From contig CM046447.1 of the NCBI GenBank assembly GCA_025506515.1, positions 84,781,748 to 84,845,747 of the forward strand: 64,000 nucleotides of DNA, in the 5' to 3' direction. A model generated the notes under the pieces. It was not told the DNA's origin. It did no database searches and was given only the letters and a program-made list of their open reading frames with translations. This stretch comes from Flaveria trinervia (lineage: Eukaryota > Streptophyta > Magnoliopsida > Asterales > Asteraceae). Position 1 is the stretch's first letter. Every line of letters begins with the position of its first letter. A program made the translations under genes and the position numbers. Positions 10,894-23,189 of this stretch are shown here, piece after piece.

Positions 10894-11696
10894 TGTTAGG
10901 ATCAGTGATCTATGTTTGATTGATTAGAGAGTATTGCAGCGGAAATCAAATAAAGAATTAGACAATTCACAAGAACACAGTTGATATTCAAAGTAAGAAC
11001 AAACGATTATAGAAAGAATTCTGCAAATCAAAGATTTCATTCAATACGCGCTTTCGTGGTGGCAAAATGTCACACTTACAATCACGTCAATCATCCCTTA
11101 TATAAGAATGTTGTGGTGGAACATTCCTTATATAGGAGATGTGACATCTGCTAATGTCATTTGATAGTGACATCTAACAGAATTATTCAGACTACTGAAA
11201 GTTAACACAACTACTCAAGATGTCAAAACAGCTGACATCTTCTTACAAAAATACTAAGTGTTAACTGTTACTACAACTACTGAAAAGAAACTACTGAAAC
11301 TACAACGACTGAAGAACATGCTCTTCAGTCGTTTTACAAATACTGAAACAAAAAAAGAAACTACTGAAAGGAAACCATCACAACAACTGAAGAATGCTTC
11401 TTCAGCTGTTGTAACAAACTCTGAAGGCTTCAGTACTTGTACTTGAACTTCAGCTGTTGTCATCAGCTGATGTCTTCAGTCTTTGTACTTCAACTGTTGA
11501 TCTTCAGTATTTTGTTCTTCAGCTGTTGATCTTCAGTCTTTAGTCTTCAGCTGTTGAAGTCTTCAGTACTTTAGTCTTCAGTTGTTGAAGTCTTCAAACT
11601 TTGTGAAACAGCTGATCAAGTCTTCAGCAGTTGTTGTGATGTCTGTGAGACTTAGAGGTTTTTCTAATCAGGCTCATTGGTTCTTTTCGTCCAACA
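10894..11696 (-). repeat. Element A 3' LTR
   Basis: This 803-bp copy starts TGTTAGGATCAG and ends GTCCAACA on the plus strand. Preceded by TAGTC and followed by the PPT complement AACTCCCCCTGAA, it is the 3' LTR of a minus-strand element. It pairs with 46927-47724: both share the GTATTGCAGCGGAAATC and ACACAGTTGATATTCAA variants absent from B. It holds TATA boxes near 11099-11105 and 11129-11134, a hairpin at 11305-11332 and many CTTCAG/CAGCTGTTG words at 11390-11640. Confidence 0.93.
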
Positions 11697-11709
11697 AACT
11701 CCCCCTGAA
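11697..11709 (-). other. Element A polypurine tract
   Basis: On the minus strand this is TTCAGGGGGAGTT, directly before the LTR start TGTTGGAC. It is identical in B and C and primes plus-strand DNA synthesis in this element type. Confidence 0.9.
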
Positions 11710-11915
11710 CCAATGCAGCCAAAACCTCTAAATTTATTGAAGATGTCCCACTTATTATGGCAGAAAGATTTGGTCTTTTTGTCTTCTAGATCAGCTCAGA
11801 AGTGACCCATGTAAGCACGGGCCTGGGAAGAAGTCTCAGTGATCTGTTTGGCAAAGGATGAATGGGAACTCTGTCTTGGGGAACTGGACACAGAGCTGTT
11901 ACCCATCCATGAGAT

Positions 11916-14823
11916 CTACTTCCCAACAATAAGTCTGTATGACTCTCTTGTATAGGCCTCAAGGAAGGTTATCTGTTCCTCCATGGTAAGCTCTTCAGCT
12001 CCTCCTTCAAAAAGTGATTCTGGCCCATAATATTCAGATAGGTATTTGACCTGTTTCCCATTTCTGAGTTCCACAGTTGTTATTACTCTATAAGCAAATT
12101 CATCTGGGTGATTACCCTCTAAGAACAACTGGAACTCATTCTTTCTGACTTCCTCAAGCCTGTTATATACTAACCCCTTTTTCACCATTTTATTTTCCAG
12201 CATCTTTTGTGAGGTCAGGTTAGCTTTATAGGCATTCTTGAAGTCATCTAGGATTTCCCAGGGTGATACTACAAAGACCAGTGAGATCACTTCATCTACA
12301 ATCTTCTTCACTTGGCCAATGTATCTCTGTGGAATGTTTTTCTTGTGAATCCTATGAGACACCCTGGGATCAGGCCAAATCCTCACTCTCTCCTTCTAAT
12401 ATTGAAATGTATGTTTAAGAGTGTATAACCTGAGAGCGTGCTTCTTCATGTTGATGATTGAAGATGTGGCAGCATATGCTTTGTCAACTCTCCTCAACAA
12501 TTCCTCATCATGTTGTTTATGAAGCTCTTCTTCTTCTAGCTTCACTTTCACAATTTGTCTTTGAGTTTCAGGAGTAATTATTAGGAGGTGACTTATGGCC
12601 TTAGGCAATTGAATAATAGCTGAGATTGGTAGCCTATCTTCATCTTCATCATTCTCTTTTTTTTCTTCTTCTAGCCTCAGTACCCTTCTCTTCCTCTTCT
12701 GGGGTACATCATCGGCTGTTGGTTTTGAGGGTAGGGGAGTTGGTTTGGTGGGTTGTGGTTGTGGTGATTTTGGTGTGGGAATGTTGACAGGCTGTTCTAA
12801 CATTCTGGATGTGAGGTCGGCTTTAGATTGCTTGACTAGTTCAGTCCTGCTCCTAGCACCAGCTTCATTTAAGGCTTCAATAACCAATCCTTTGGTGTAT
12901 ACTTCAGACGAATAGATCTTGGTGGTTATTGCCAAGATGCTATCCCTGGACCATGCCTTGATCTCAATCAATGATCTACCAAGATATTTCGTTATGAACC
13001 TGATCATGATTTCTAGCCTTTCCCTTTCCAACACATCATAACTTCCCCATCTAGCTTGTATTTCTTCAATCTCTAGTCTTCTGATTTCTGAGTCAAGTTT
13101 TTCAGTGTCGTGACCTTGCCTAAACAACTGATCAATGATGTTATCCATTGATCGGTTGTGTTCGGCATCAGCCTTCTTCACCATTGTCTCCAAGTTAGTC
13201 TCCTTTTCATTCTTCCTTTTCTTGTATGTGACATGAAAGTCTTTAGTACTTTCAGTCACTTTCTCTATGTCACCATCCTTCACCTTCTCCTTCTCAGTTT
13301 CTTTCCTATCTGCAATCCTCTTTCTTTTTGCTTTCACTGACTGAATCTCCCCTTTTTGGTTGCATTGGTTGCAAGGGGTTGATTGTCAGAAAGCCTTTTG
13401 CTCACAGCATCCTCTATCATGGGTTGTGTAACTGACGGAAGCCTCTCATCAAGGGTTTTAAGCACCATATTATTGATAGTTGATGTGATGAGAGGTAAGG
13501 AATGTTGAAAGATAGCAGCTATTTGCTCAGGGGGGTTCTGTCCCTGAGAAATAGTACCAGAAGCAAAGGCAGGTGGCTGTGTGTTTTGGAGTGGCTCTGT
13601 GTATGGGAGACCTTGAGAGGAAGGTGCCATCTGTGGGTTTGGAGGGGTAGATGGTCTTTGATCCTGAGAAATGTTGGCAAGCAGCTCTTTGACTCTGCTC
13701 ACCTCATCCTCGAGGATGGTGTTTTGGGCTAAAACATCATAAAAGAAGCCCAGGTCATCATCTGTGTTTACTGAATCACCTGACCTCCTGATAGAATCAG
13801 GATGAACATGCTCTGAGTGTAGATCAGTAGTAGCATGTGCCCCTTGGTCATGGTATTGGGGACTTCCTGTCTCAAGACCATGTCCTTCATTGGCAGTTGC
13901 CTCTGGTGAGGTCTTATGGACAGTACCAAATTCATCCTTGCTGAAGCAGGAGAAGTGGCAGCCTCACCAGAAATTCGAATCTCCGTTTACACTAGGAGAT
14001 TGAATATGGTAACCCATGTGCTGTGGGTGTCAGAAGCACGTTGGTCCTCCCCCTCAATGGTGGGGCTATCCCAGTTTGATTGGTATCTGGGGAGGGGGTG
14101 AGGAGTGCAACTGAGTAAGCACTTTAGCAATTATGATGGTACGACTGTGGGGGCGGTTGCAGTGGGAGAGGGTGTGAAGGCAGTATGCACCCGTGGAGAG
14201 TGGTGCGTTTCAATGGCAACCTCCTCAAGTGAGGAAGGTTCCAGATGTATAGGTGACCTAGAGGTGGTTGCTACAGGCTCCTGTTGAGATGAAACCTGAG
14301 CGGTTGAGGGTGAGTGAGTACGTGATCTACTGGGGGGTTATGACCGTAGATATAACCTGTGTTTGTGTTGCAGGGGCATCCTTAGGGGACTCATTTCCCC
14401 GAGTAGCCTTTTTGGCTTCTTGTGTTTGGGTTTGGTAGGGACAATGGATTTAGAGGTGGTGGCTGTGGGTTCCAGCTGCGTGGGTTTTCGCAGTTTGGCA
14501 GCCAGTTTGAGTGACTGGTCTGAGTTGTGCCTGGAGTATACTTCATGCAATACAGCCGTGGCGGGACTCCAAGTCCAACAAGTCCCTCAGCTTTCAGCTC
14601 ATTTACTATAATGGCCATTAGGAACCGAGGATATAATATCCATCGGTTAGCTATAGGCTTGGAGGCCATATCCTTGAGTTCAAAAATAATATTTTAGAAA
14701 AATTTAAGCTTTGTTGGTCAAGGATAGAGAATAATACCTGCTGCCACCTCGTCGACATTTGATCCCAAGAAGAAGTCTTAGGAGCTAAGCATACATTCAC
14801 CATATGAAAAATTAGTCGTTCCG
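11916..14823 (-). pseudogene. Element A ORF3, C-terminal 3/4 (split by Element B)
   Basis: This is the best-preserved copy of the distal ORF3. Long open segments (13334-13702, 12396-13337, 11916-12386) encode, in order, a coiled-coil-like stretch around VSRVKELLAN, a Gln/Pro/Ser linker, and a Lys/Arg/Glu-rich basic region. They continue with MDNIIDQLFRQGHDTEKL, a conserved SYDVLERERLEIMIRF block, a Pro/Thr-rich linker, QKRKRRVLRLEEE (possible nuclear localisation signal), a Glu/Lys helical stretch and a C-terminal domain ending YRLIVGK. A CAG-to-TAG nonsense change separates FQY from the next segment, judged against Element C; little else is broken in this half. The N-terminal part lies at 27264-27648. 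No family with known function is recognised, and there is no signal peptide or membrane segment. Confidence 0.8.
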
Positions 14824-15740
14824 TGTTAGGATCAGTGATCTATGTTTGATTGATTAGAGAGTATAGCAGCGGAATTCTAACAATGAATTAGCCAATTCAC
14901 AAGAACGAAATGATATTCAATGAAGAACAAAGACGGTTATAGAGAGAGAATTCTGCAGATATATTTCATTCAAAATTCGCTTTCGTGGTAACGGAATGTC
15001 ACACTTACAATTAGGTCGACACTTCTTATATAAGAGATGTGACGTCTGCTGATGTCACTTGATAGTGACATCTAACAGAATTATTCCAACTGAAACACAA
15101 CTACTGAGATGTCAAAACAGTTGACATCTCCTTACAAAAATACTAAGTGTTATCAGTTATTATAACTACTAAAAAAATAAAACTACTGAAACTACAACGA
15201 CTGAAGAACAAGCTCTTCAGTCATTTTACAAAACTACTGAAAGTAAAAACATAAAACTACTGATATCATAACTACTGAAGAAGTACTCTTCAGCTGTTGT
15301 GACAAACTACTGAAACTTCAGTACTTGGTCTTCAGACTTGAACTTCAGATGTTTCATCAGCTGATGACTTCAGTAGATATCATCAGCTGATGTCTTCAGT
15401 CTTTGTCTTCAGATTTTGTACACCAGTTGTTGATCTTCAGCACTTGTAAACTCTTCAGCTGTTGTACTTCAGTACTTTGGACATCAGCTTCAGCACTTGT
15501 GTTCTTCACCTGTTCAGCTTCAGCACTTGTGTTCTTCAGCTGTTCAGCTTCAGCACTTGTGTTCTTCAGCTGTTGAACTTCAGCACTTTAGTCTTCAGCT
15601 GTTGAAGTCTTCAGCACTTGATCTTTAGCTGTTGAGTTTTCAGCACTTGTCGAACTGCTGATGAAGCCTTCAGCAGTTGTGATATCATGTGGGACTTAGA
15701 GGTTTTCTGATCTTGGCTCATTGGTTCTTTTGGTCCAACA
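14824..15740 (-). repeat. Element B 3' LTR
   Basis: This 917-bp copy runs from TGTTAGGATC to GTCCAACA on the plus strand. It carries the TATA box TATATAA at 15027-15033 and the hairpin at 15197-15224. A U3 array at about 15280-15680 is rich in CTTCAGCACTTG and CTTCAGCTGTT words. It is followed by the PPT and preceded by the TTCCG duplication. Confidence 0.95.
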
Positions 15741-15753
15741 AACTCCCCCTGAA
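15741..15753 (-). other. Element B polypurine tract
   Basis: The minus-strand sequence TTCAGGGGGAGTT abuts the 3' LTR, as in A and C. Confidence 0.9.
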
Positions 15754-15957
15754 CCAATGCAGCCAAAACCTCTAATTTATTTATTTTCCCACTTATTGTT
15801 GGCAAAAAGGTTGGTCTTTTTCCTTCTTGATCAGTAGAGAAGATGACCGATATAAGCTCTGGCCTGGGAAGAAATCTCAGATATTTGTTTGGCAAGATAT
15901 GACTGGGAACTCTGTTTTGGGGAACTGGACACAGAGTTGTTATCCCATTCATGAGAT

Positions 15958-18900
15958 CTACTTCCCGTGTATAAGCCTGTAGGATTCTCTGGTGTATGCT
16001 CTGAGAAACATGATTTGTTCTTCCATGGTCAGGTTCTCGGCTTCACCATCAAACAATCCTTCTCGCCCATACAGCTCTGAGATGTATTTGGCCTGTTTAC
16101 CATTTTTGAGCTCAACTGTTGTAATCTGTCTGTATGCAAACTTCAGGATGAGTCCCTTCAAGTAACAGACTGAGCTCATTTTTTTGAAGTTCTCAAGACT
16201 CTTGTAGACTAACCCCTTTTTAATAATTCTGTTCTCTAACATCTTTTGGGGTGGTTGTTTAGTCTCATAGGCCTTCTTGAAGTCTTCGACAATCTCCCAG
16301 GGTGATACTACAAGGGCCACTGTGATCTCTTCATCTACGATCCTTTTGACTTGGCCCTTGTATCTCGAAGGAATGTCTTTCTTTACAATCCTGAAGCCAC
16401 CCTAGGATCAGGCCATACTCTCACCTTTTCCTTCTGATATTGAAATGTGTTGGCAAGAGTGTACAACCTCAGAGCTTCTTTCTTCATACTAATGATTGAT
16501 GACGAAGCAGCATAAGTTTTGTCAATGCTTTTCAGCATTTCATCATCATGAAGCTTTTGCTGCTGTCTTTTTCAATCTTTACTCTCACATCATCCATCTG
16601 TGAGGTGGGAGTGATGGGCATGGGTTGGCTTTCGCCAATGTTAGAACTGCAGACAGAGGCAGCCTATCTTCTTCCACATCATCCTCTTCTTCTTCTTCTA
16701 GCCTCAACACCCTTCTCTTCTTCTTCTTAGGTGCATCATCGGCTATTGGTTTAGATGGTAAGGGAGTTGGTTTTGTGGGTTGAGGAAGTTTGGATTTGGG
16801 CTTTGAGATTGGTTTGGAGATTTGAGGGATAAGCTGTTTTTGAGTGGGTGAAAGGGAAGGTTTTTCCAGCATTTTGGTTGTGAGTTTAGCTTTTGTAAGT
16901 CTTGCCATTTCAAACCTTTTTCTAGCCCCAGCCTCATCAAGGGCATCAATGATAATCCCCTTATGGAATTGCTCAGACAAACAGATTCTGGTGGCTATAG
17001 CCAGAATACTGTCTCTGGTCCATGAACGATCTCCATCAAAGATCTTCCTAAGTATTTGGCAATGAAACGAATCATGATCTCCAATCTCTCTTTCTCAGTA
17101 CATCATACCCAGCCCATCGGGTTTGAATTCCTCCACTTCCAACTTCCTGATCTCACTATCTAATGTGGCTGTATCAAAACCTTGCTTGAAGAGTTGCTCA
17201 ATGATTTTGTCCATGGATCGGCTGTGTGTGTCATCTGCATCTTTTACCAGCTCTTCCAAGGATTTTTCTTCAGCAGTAGGTTGATCACGAGCACTTTTCT
17301 TTCTTTTGTAAGTGATCAGTTGTTGTTGCTTTTCGTTTTCCAACTCCTGGATTTGCTCTTGTGCCTTCTCATCCTTAGTTCTTTTCCTCTTCTTTTCTTT
17401 CACTACAGTACTCTCCCCCTTTTTGGATGCATTGGAGACAGGGGTTTGTACCTCAGAAAGTTTCTTTTGCACAACATTATCAATCAGTGGTTGTAGAGTT
17501 GAGGAAATCCTCTCATCAATGGCTTTAGTAACAATTTCATTGATGATGGGAGTGATGAGAGGTATGGATTGTTGGAATACAGCAACCATCTGCTCTGGGG
17601 GGTTCTGTCCCGGAGAGATAGTGCCAAAAGCAGAAGCTGGAGGCTGTGAAGAAGAGGGTAAAGTGTTTGGGGAACCTTCAACTGAAGGTGCCATCTGTGG
17701 GTTGGTGGAGGCAGATGGTCTTTGTTCCTTAGAAGTTTTGGCAAGCAGCTCTTTGAGTCTGCTCACCTCCTCCTCCAGGATGGTGTTTTGGGCGATTACA
17801 TCGTAAAAGAAGCCCAGGTCATCATCAGTAGATACTGAATCACCTGACCTCCTGATAGGATCAGGGTGAACATGCACTGAGTGTAGCTCAGTTGTAGCAT
17901 GTGCCCCTTTGTCTTGGAACTGGGGACTTCCTGCCTCAGGACTATGTCCGTCATCAGCAGTTGCCTCTGGTAAGGTCTTAGTAAGGTACCAACTACAACC
18001 TGATCATATGCTGACGCAGGAGAAGTGGCAGCCTCACCAGAAGTTCCAATCTCCATTGCTACACTAGGAGAAGGAACATTGTAACCCCTATGCTGTGGTT
18101 CTCAGCTGCACTTTGGTCCTCCCCCTCAATGGTAGAGGTGTTCCCAGTAGTAATTGGTATCTGGGGAGGGGGAGGAGTGCAACTGAGTCAGCACTTGTGC
18201 AACAAGCATGTAGGACTTTGGGGGGCGGTTGCATGGGGAATGGGTTAAAAGCAGTGTGCACCTGGGGAGGAAGGTGCTCTTCAATGGCAATCTCCTCAAG
18301 TGAGGAAGATCCCAGATGTGTGGGTACCCCTTGTGTGGTTGCTGCAGGCTCCTTTTGAGAGGAATCCTGAGCGGCTATGGCTGGAAGAGTCCTTATATCC
18401 ACTAGGGGTTATAACCAGTGGATATAGCCTGCGTTGTGTTGCAGGGGCATCCTCAGGGGACTCATTTCCCTGAGTAGCCTTTTGGTTTTCTTTTTGGTGG
18501 TTTGGTGGGACTTTTGATTTGGAGGTGGTGGCTGGGGGTTCAGCTGCGTGGGTTTGCGCAGCTTGGCAGCCATTTGAGTGATTGGTCAGAGTTGTGCCGG
18601 GAGTATACTTCAGGCAAAACAGCCATAGCAGGGACTCCCAGGCCAACAAGTCCCTCAGCTTGAAGCTGGTTTGTAATTATGGCCATTATGAACCGCGGAT
18701 ATAATATCCAACGGTTAGCAGTTTGTTTTTGTGCCATATCCTTGAGCTCTGAAAATAGTATTTCTGAAAATTTAAAGGCTGTTGCTCAAGAATGGAATAC
18801 ATACCTGCTGCCACTTTGTAGACATTTGATCCCAAGACGAAGTCTTAGGAGCCAAACAGACATTTACCATGTGAAAGATTAGACGTTCAGCATCATGGAA

Positions 18901-19283
18901 ATGTTTCTTCAGTATGGTGGAGGCACTAAGGTTTCCCTGATATCCATGGTGGGCAAGGATAAATCAGTTGTGCCCTTTGGATATCCAGCAGGAGAAGTGG
19001 CATCATCCAGGTGTAGAGTTTGACGAAGTATATCGGGAGTGATGACCACTTCGTGGTTGTTGACGACCGACCGGAGAGACGCTGTGTTGTTCTCCCCAGG
19101 GTGAGGGTGACGTTCATCCAAAACTGTTTAAGGGATTCGGCATGAGGATTGGATTGAGAAGAAAGGCCGTTTTGTAGGGTGACTGGACCATAAGATCAAT
19201 AGCATTATCGAACTTAGCCCAGAATGGCGTTTGGTGAGGTAAGCTACACAGTTGTGTCGCGGTTTGAGTTGCATGGACGCCAT
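15958..19283 (-). pseudogene. Element B ORF3 (full span, frameshifted)
   Basis: The start ATG at 19283 is chosen because all three copies begin here with ATGGCG and a Lys-Pro-Arg block leading to AYLTK. The frame would be about 1,100 codons. The order is an N-terminal conserved domain with VVITP and DDATSPAGYPKG (about 19000), an ANRWILYPRFIMAII block (about 18700), and a Pro/Ser/Thr-rich linker (about 18650-18090). Then follow a coiled-coil-like EEEVSRLKELLAKTSKEQ (about 17760), a Lys/Arg-rich region (about 17400-17300), KKKKRRVLRLEEEEE (about 16710) and a C-terminal domain ending YRLIHGK at 15958. Several single-base shifts break it. It lies downstream of pol, with its own TATA box at 19355-19362. 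The N-terminal pattern is reminiscent of extra ORFs annotated in daisy-family retroelements, but function is unknown. Confidence 0.82.
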
Positions 19284-19354
19284 TTAGAGAGAGAAGTTTT
19301 GGAGAGATGAACGTTAGGTTTGAAGAATGAAGCTCTGAAGGATTAGGTCAGGGA

Positions 19355-19362
19355 TATTTATA
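19355..19362 (-). promoter_or_regulatory. Internal TATA box ahead of Element B ORF3
   Basis: The minus strand reads CCCTATAAATATCCC, a canonical plant TATA box, 72 nt before the ORF3 ATG. It is conserved in position in A (27716-27723) and C (36944-36951). The leader after it is pyrimidine-rich and includes CAAACCTAACGTTC in all copies. Confidence 0.7.
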
Positions 19363-19379
19363 GGGTACGGGTTAGAAAA

Positions 19380-19985
19380 CGACTGAAGGATTTGGTGTTA
19401 GTCATCAGTAGTTTTAAACGACTGTTGACATGGTATTACCCTTTCAGACGTTGAAACAGCTGAAGTCGTGGTTTTAGGCATCAGTAGTTAGAAAACTACT
19501 GAAAGCCATGGTTTTGACTTCAGATGATGAAACACTGAGGACTTGGTGTTTGTCATCATAGTATTGTAAACTACTGAAGAGAAAGTTTTCTTCAGTAGTT
19601 TTCGTCAATTCATAGCCCTTGCAGCTGTTTCTCTGTCCTCAACACTTACTCTCAGACTTGCTCTGCTTTTCAGTGTTTCATATTACTCAGTACTTATCTG
19701 TTTGTACTACTTTCAGTAGTTGTAACTTTCATCAGTAGTTGTAACGACATCAGTATTGTAACTACATCAGTAGTTGTAACTACATCAGTAGTTGTAACTA
19801 CATCAGTAGTTTGGAACAGATAAAGTACTTCAGTACTTGTGAGGCATTTAGCCGTCAGTAGTTATAAAAACTACTGAAGGTGAAAGGACTCATCAGTACT
19901 TATATGTGACATGGTTACCAATGATCACCAGTAATTTTTACTGAAATCATCAGTAGTTGTCACTTATTCTAGCTGCAGCATACCA
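19380..19985. promoter_or_regulatory. Inverted-repeat array in the pol-ORF3 spacer of Element B
   Basis: The spacer is packed with CATCAGTAGTT and AACTACTGAAG words, often paired as short inverted repeats (for example about 19490-19520). CTTCAG and ACGACTGAA variants are also present. The same words fill the LTR U3. The array lies directly upstream of the internal TATA box as read on the minus strand. I find no coding sequence. Confidence 0.75.
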
Positions 19986-20079
19986 AGCCTTAACACAAGG
20001 TTTTGGAAAGTAGAACTATCCAAAGGCTTAGTAAAAATATCTGCAAGCTCATCAGCACTAGGCACAAACTTAGGATCAA

Positions 20080-20611
20080 TCAGACCTTTTTCAAAACAAT
20101 CCCGAATAAATGATGTCTGATCTCTATATGTTTGGTCCTAGAGTGCTGGACTGGATTTTTGACAATACACAGAGCTGAAGCACTATCCATTAATAATGGA
20201 GTCTTAGTCTCTGTAATGCCATAATCCAGAAGTTGGTTCTGAAGCCAGAGTACCTGAGAGTACAACTGCAGCAGCAATGTACTCGGCCTCAGCAGTTGAT
20301 GTAGCAACAGATGTTTGTTTCTTACTCTGCCAAGAAATCAAACAGTTGCCTAGGAATTGACAACCACCAGAAGTTGACTTTCTAGTTAACTTGCACCCTG
20401 CATAGTCACTATCTGAAAAAGCAACTAATTTGCAAGAGTGTCCAGTGAAATGCCATAAACCCAGAGATTGTGTACCTTGCAAATATCTAAAGATTCTCTT
20501 CACTGCAATCAAATGAGACTCTTTAGGAGCAGCCTGAAATCTAGCACAAACACATGTAGCAAACATAATATCTGGTCTAGAAGTTGTTAAATACATCAAG
20601 GACCCAATCAT
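20080..20611 (-). pseudogene. Element B RNase H
   Basis: The fragment begins MIGSLMYLTTSRPDIMFAT and contains FSDSDYAGCKLTRKSTSGG (first catalytic Asp). It continues with STAEAEYIAAA (Glu) and, in a shifted frame, LLMDSASALCIVKNP (second Asp) and the TKHIEIRHH end block. This is the full copia RNase H motif set. A frameshift near 20250 and a further shift near 20110 break it. Position after the reverse transcriptase and before the spacer matches A and C. Confidence 0.9.
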
Positions 20612-20699
20612 ACATCTGTAAAGTGTTTCATCAACAGCTTTACCTTCTGATCAGCATCCAGTTGTGTGGTGTTGCACATGGGAGTAGAACAGGGCTTAC

Positions 20700-21640
20700 A
20701 GTTTTGTAAATCAAACTTATTCAAAATCTTTTGTATATTTTGACTGATGAATAAAGGTTCCATCAGCCTTTTGTTTAATTTGCAAGCCTAGAAAGAACTG
20801 TAATTCTCCCATTGCACTCATTTCAAACCTCTTTTTCATTAATGTTGTAAAATCATCACACAACTGGGGATCAGAGGATGCAAAAATGATATCATCAACA
20901 TAAATCTGAACAAGTAGCTTATGCTGATCCACCTTCTTAATAACAAAGTTTTTCAATGGAGCCTCTAGTGAAATTATTCTTAAGAAAAGTAGAAAGTGTC
21001 TCATACCAGGCTCTAGGAGCTTGTTTCAACCCATAAGAGCCTTATCAAGTTTATACACCCATTCAGGATGTTTATTATCCTCAAAGCCTGGTGGTTGACA
21101 CACATAAACTTCTTCCTTTATTTTACCATATAAAAATGCACTTTTGACATCCATTTGAAAACTTTAAGATTGTGGAATGCAGCATAGGCTAAAACAATCT
21201 GATTGCCTCTAGTCTGGCTACAGGGGCAAAGGTTTCATCATAGTCAATACCTTCTTCTTGTGAAAACCCCTGTACAACCAGTCTAGCCTTGTTCTTAACA
21301 ATAAGCCCATTTTCATCAGTTTTATTCCTAAACACCCATTTAGTGCCTATTGCACACTTACCTGGGGAAGAGGAACCAGTTCCCACACTTGCTGTTTCTT
21401 GAACTGAAGTAGCTCAAGCTGCATAGCTTCAACCCATCCATTGTCTCTCAAAGCAACATGGTAGTTCTTTGGCTCTAGCTGACTGATGAAGAGAGCATAG
21501 AAGCAGAAGTTAGACAATTGACTTCTTGTTGAAACACCAGCATTGATATCACCAATAATCTGAGACATGGGGTGATTCTTCAGTTCTTGATAAAAATGAG
21601 ATCTGTGCAAGTGTTTGTAGAACCTTCAGCAGCAGATGTT
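20700..21640 (-). pseudogene. Element B reverse transcriptase
   Basis: Blocks on the minus strand are VSTRSQLSNFCFYALFISQ, WVEAMQLELLQFKKQQVWEL, KCAIGTKWVFRNKTDENG, KNKARLVVQGFSQEEGIDY and PVARLEAIRLF. A shifted stretch to about 21010 covers the DVKSAFLYG and PPGFED equivalents. Then come LLVQIYVDDIIFASSDP (YVDD codons at 20891-20902) and EMSAMGELQFFLGLQIKQ. All key motifs exist but in at least four frames, with one-base indels near 21360, 21180 and 21010. Copia-type reverse transcriptase copies element RNA into DNA in the particle. Confidence 0.9.
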
Positions 21641-21966
21641 GATGCAGACTCTTGAAACCAAGATTAGATGGTAACTCAAAATGTAGAGGAAACAGAGATC
21701 TCATCAGCATTTGTTGTGGATGGAACTGCTGAAGCTACAGGAACATCAAATTTAGCAGACACAGGCAGTTGGTCACTAAACTTGAATAGGTGAGTATTGA
21801 CATTATCATCATCATCATCAATACCACCAGGTGGAAGACATGCTGCAGAAGATGATTTATCCACAGGATCTGCAACAGCTGGAGGTTGATAAGGAACATA
21901 TTGCAGTATGTCCAAATCAAACAACTCCACAGGGTTTTGTGGAGTCCAAAGGAGATTCATTAAACT

Positions 21967-23150
21967 TCACATGCAAGTCTCTTCAACTATCTTTGTTCTG
22001 CAGTTGAAGACTCTGTATGCCTTGCAAGTAGATGAATAACCAACAAAATACCCTGCATCCACCTTAGGATCAAATTTATGGAGTTGATCCTTTGTGTTGA
22101 GAATAAAACAGGGACACCCAAATGCTTTGAAAAATGAAATTAGAGGAGCCAAGTGATGGAGAACTTCATATGGAGTCTTCATCAACCTCTGATTTACTAA
22201 GACTCTATTCTGCACATAGCAAGCTGTGTTAACAGCTTCAGCCCAAAAGGTCAGTGGCAAACCAGAGTCAGCCAGCATGGACCTTGCAGCTTCAATTAGG
22301 GTCCTGTTCTTTCTCTCCACTACTCCATTTTGTTCTGGAGTCCTTGGGATGCTAAACTGCCTTTTGATTCCCTTTGAAAGATAGAAGTCATCAAGTGTAT
22401 GGTTTCTGAATTCAGTTCCATTGTCACTCCTAATACACTTGACTGGAAGGGAATACTGCTTCTCAATATACAACACAAAGTGAATAATCTTCTGAGCAAC
22501 CTCATCCTTTGAATGTAGAAAGAAAGTCCATACAAATCTGGAGTAATCATCCACAATTACCAGACAGTATTTCTTCTTTGCCATGCTCATCACTCTCACA
22601 GGACCAAATAGATCCATATGCAGTAATTGCAAGCAGGCAGTGGACTTAGGCTCTTCAATAGGAGGGAATGAGACTTTGTGTTGTTTTCCTTTTAAACAAG
22701 CAGTGCAGGTTTCATCACAGTGGAACTCCTTTATTGGTAAGCCTCTAACTAAACTATTGTGGATAAGCTGATTCATGTTTTTGAAATTAACATGACCCAG
22801 CCTTCTGTGCCACAGTTTAGATTCTTGAGAAGAGGCTTTGGAAAATAGGCAAGGATTGCCTCTGAGATCTATTTTCTTGGAAAGATCTAAGGCATACACT
22901 CTTCCTGTCCTGTTGGCTCTCAGGAGAGTGTGATCATCCAACACCTTATCAATCAAATGCAGAACTTTGGATGACAGAATCCTACAGTTCTGACTGGTGA
23001 AAAGAGCAACATGGCCTTTATCACACATTTGACTGACACTCAAGAGATTGTACTTGAGATTTTCCACATGATTAACATCATCAAACTTGATTTCTCCATT
23101 GGAGACAAAGCCATTTCCAATGATGTAACCCCTAGCATCATTGCCAAAAG
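21967..23150 (-). CDS. Element B GAG-pre-integrase and integrase (open)
   Basis: One uninterrupted frame of at least 366 codons (21967-23067) covers the end of the protease domain (ENLKYNLLSVSQMCDKG) and GAG-pre-integrase with LWHRRLGHVNFKNMNQL and CTACLKGKQ (the HHCC zinc site). The whole integrase core follows: HMDLFGPV (D near 22613), RSDNGTEFRN (D near 22424) and PEQNGVVERKN (E near 22325), so D, D and E are all intact. It ends with the FVGYSSTCKAYRVFN block. It would be cut from a polyprotein, so the ATG at 23067 is not a true start. Integrase inserts the cDNA, with 5-bp target duplications seen in this family here. Confidence 0.9.
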
Positions 23151-23189
23151 AAACAAACCCTTCTTTCCTTGAGAGTAGTCATGAAGAAG

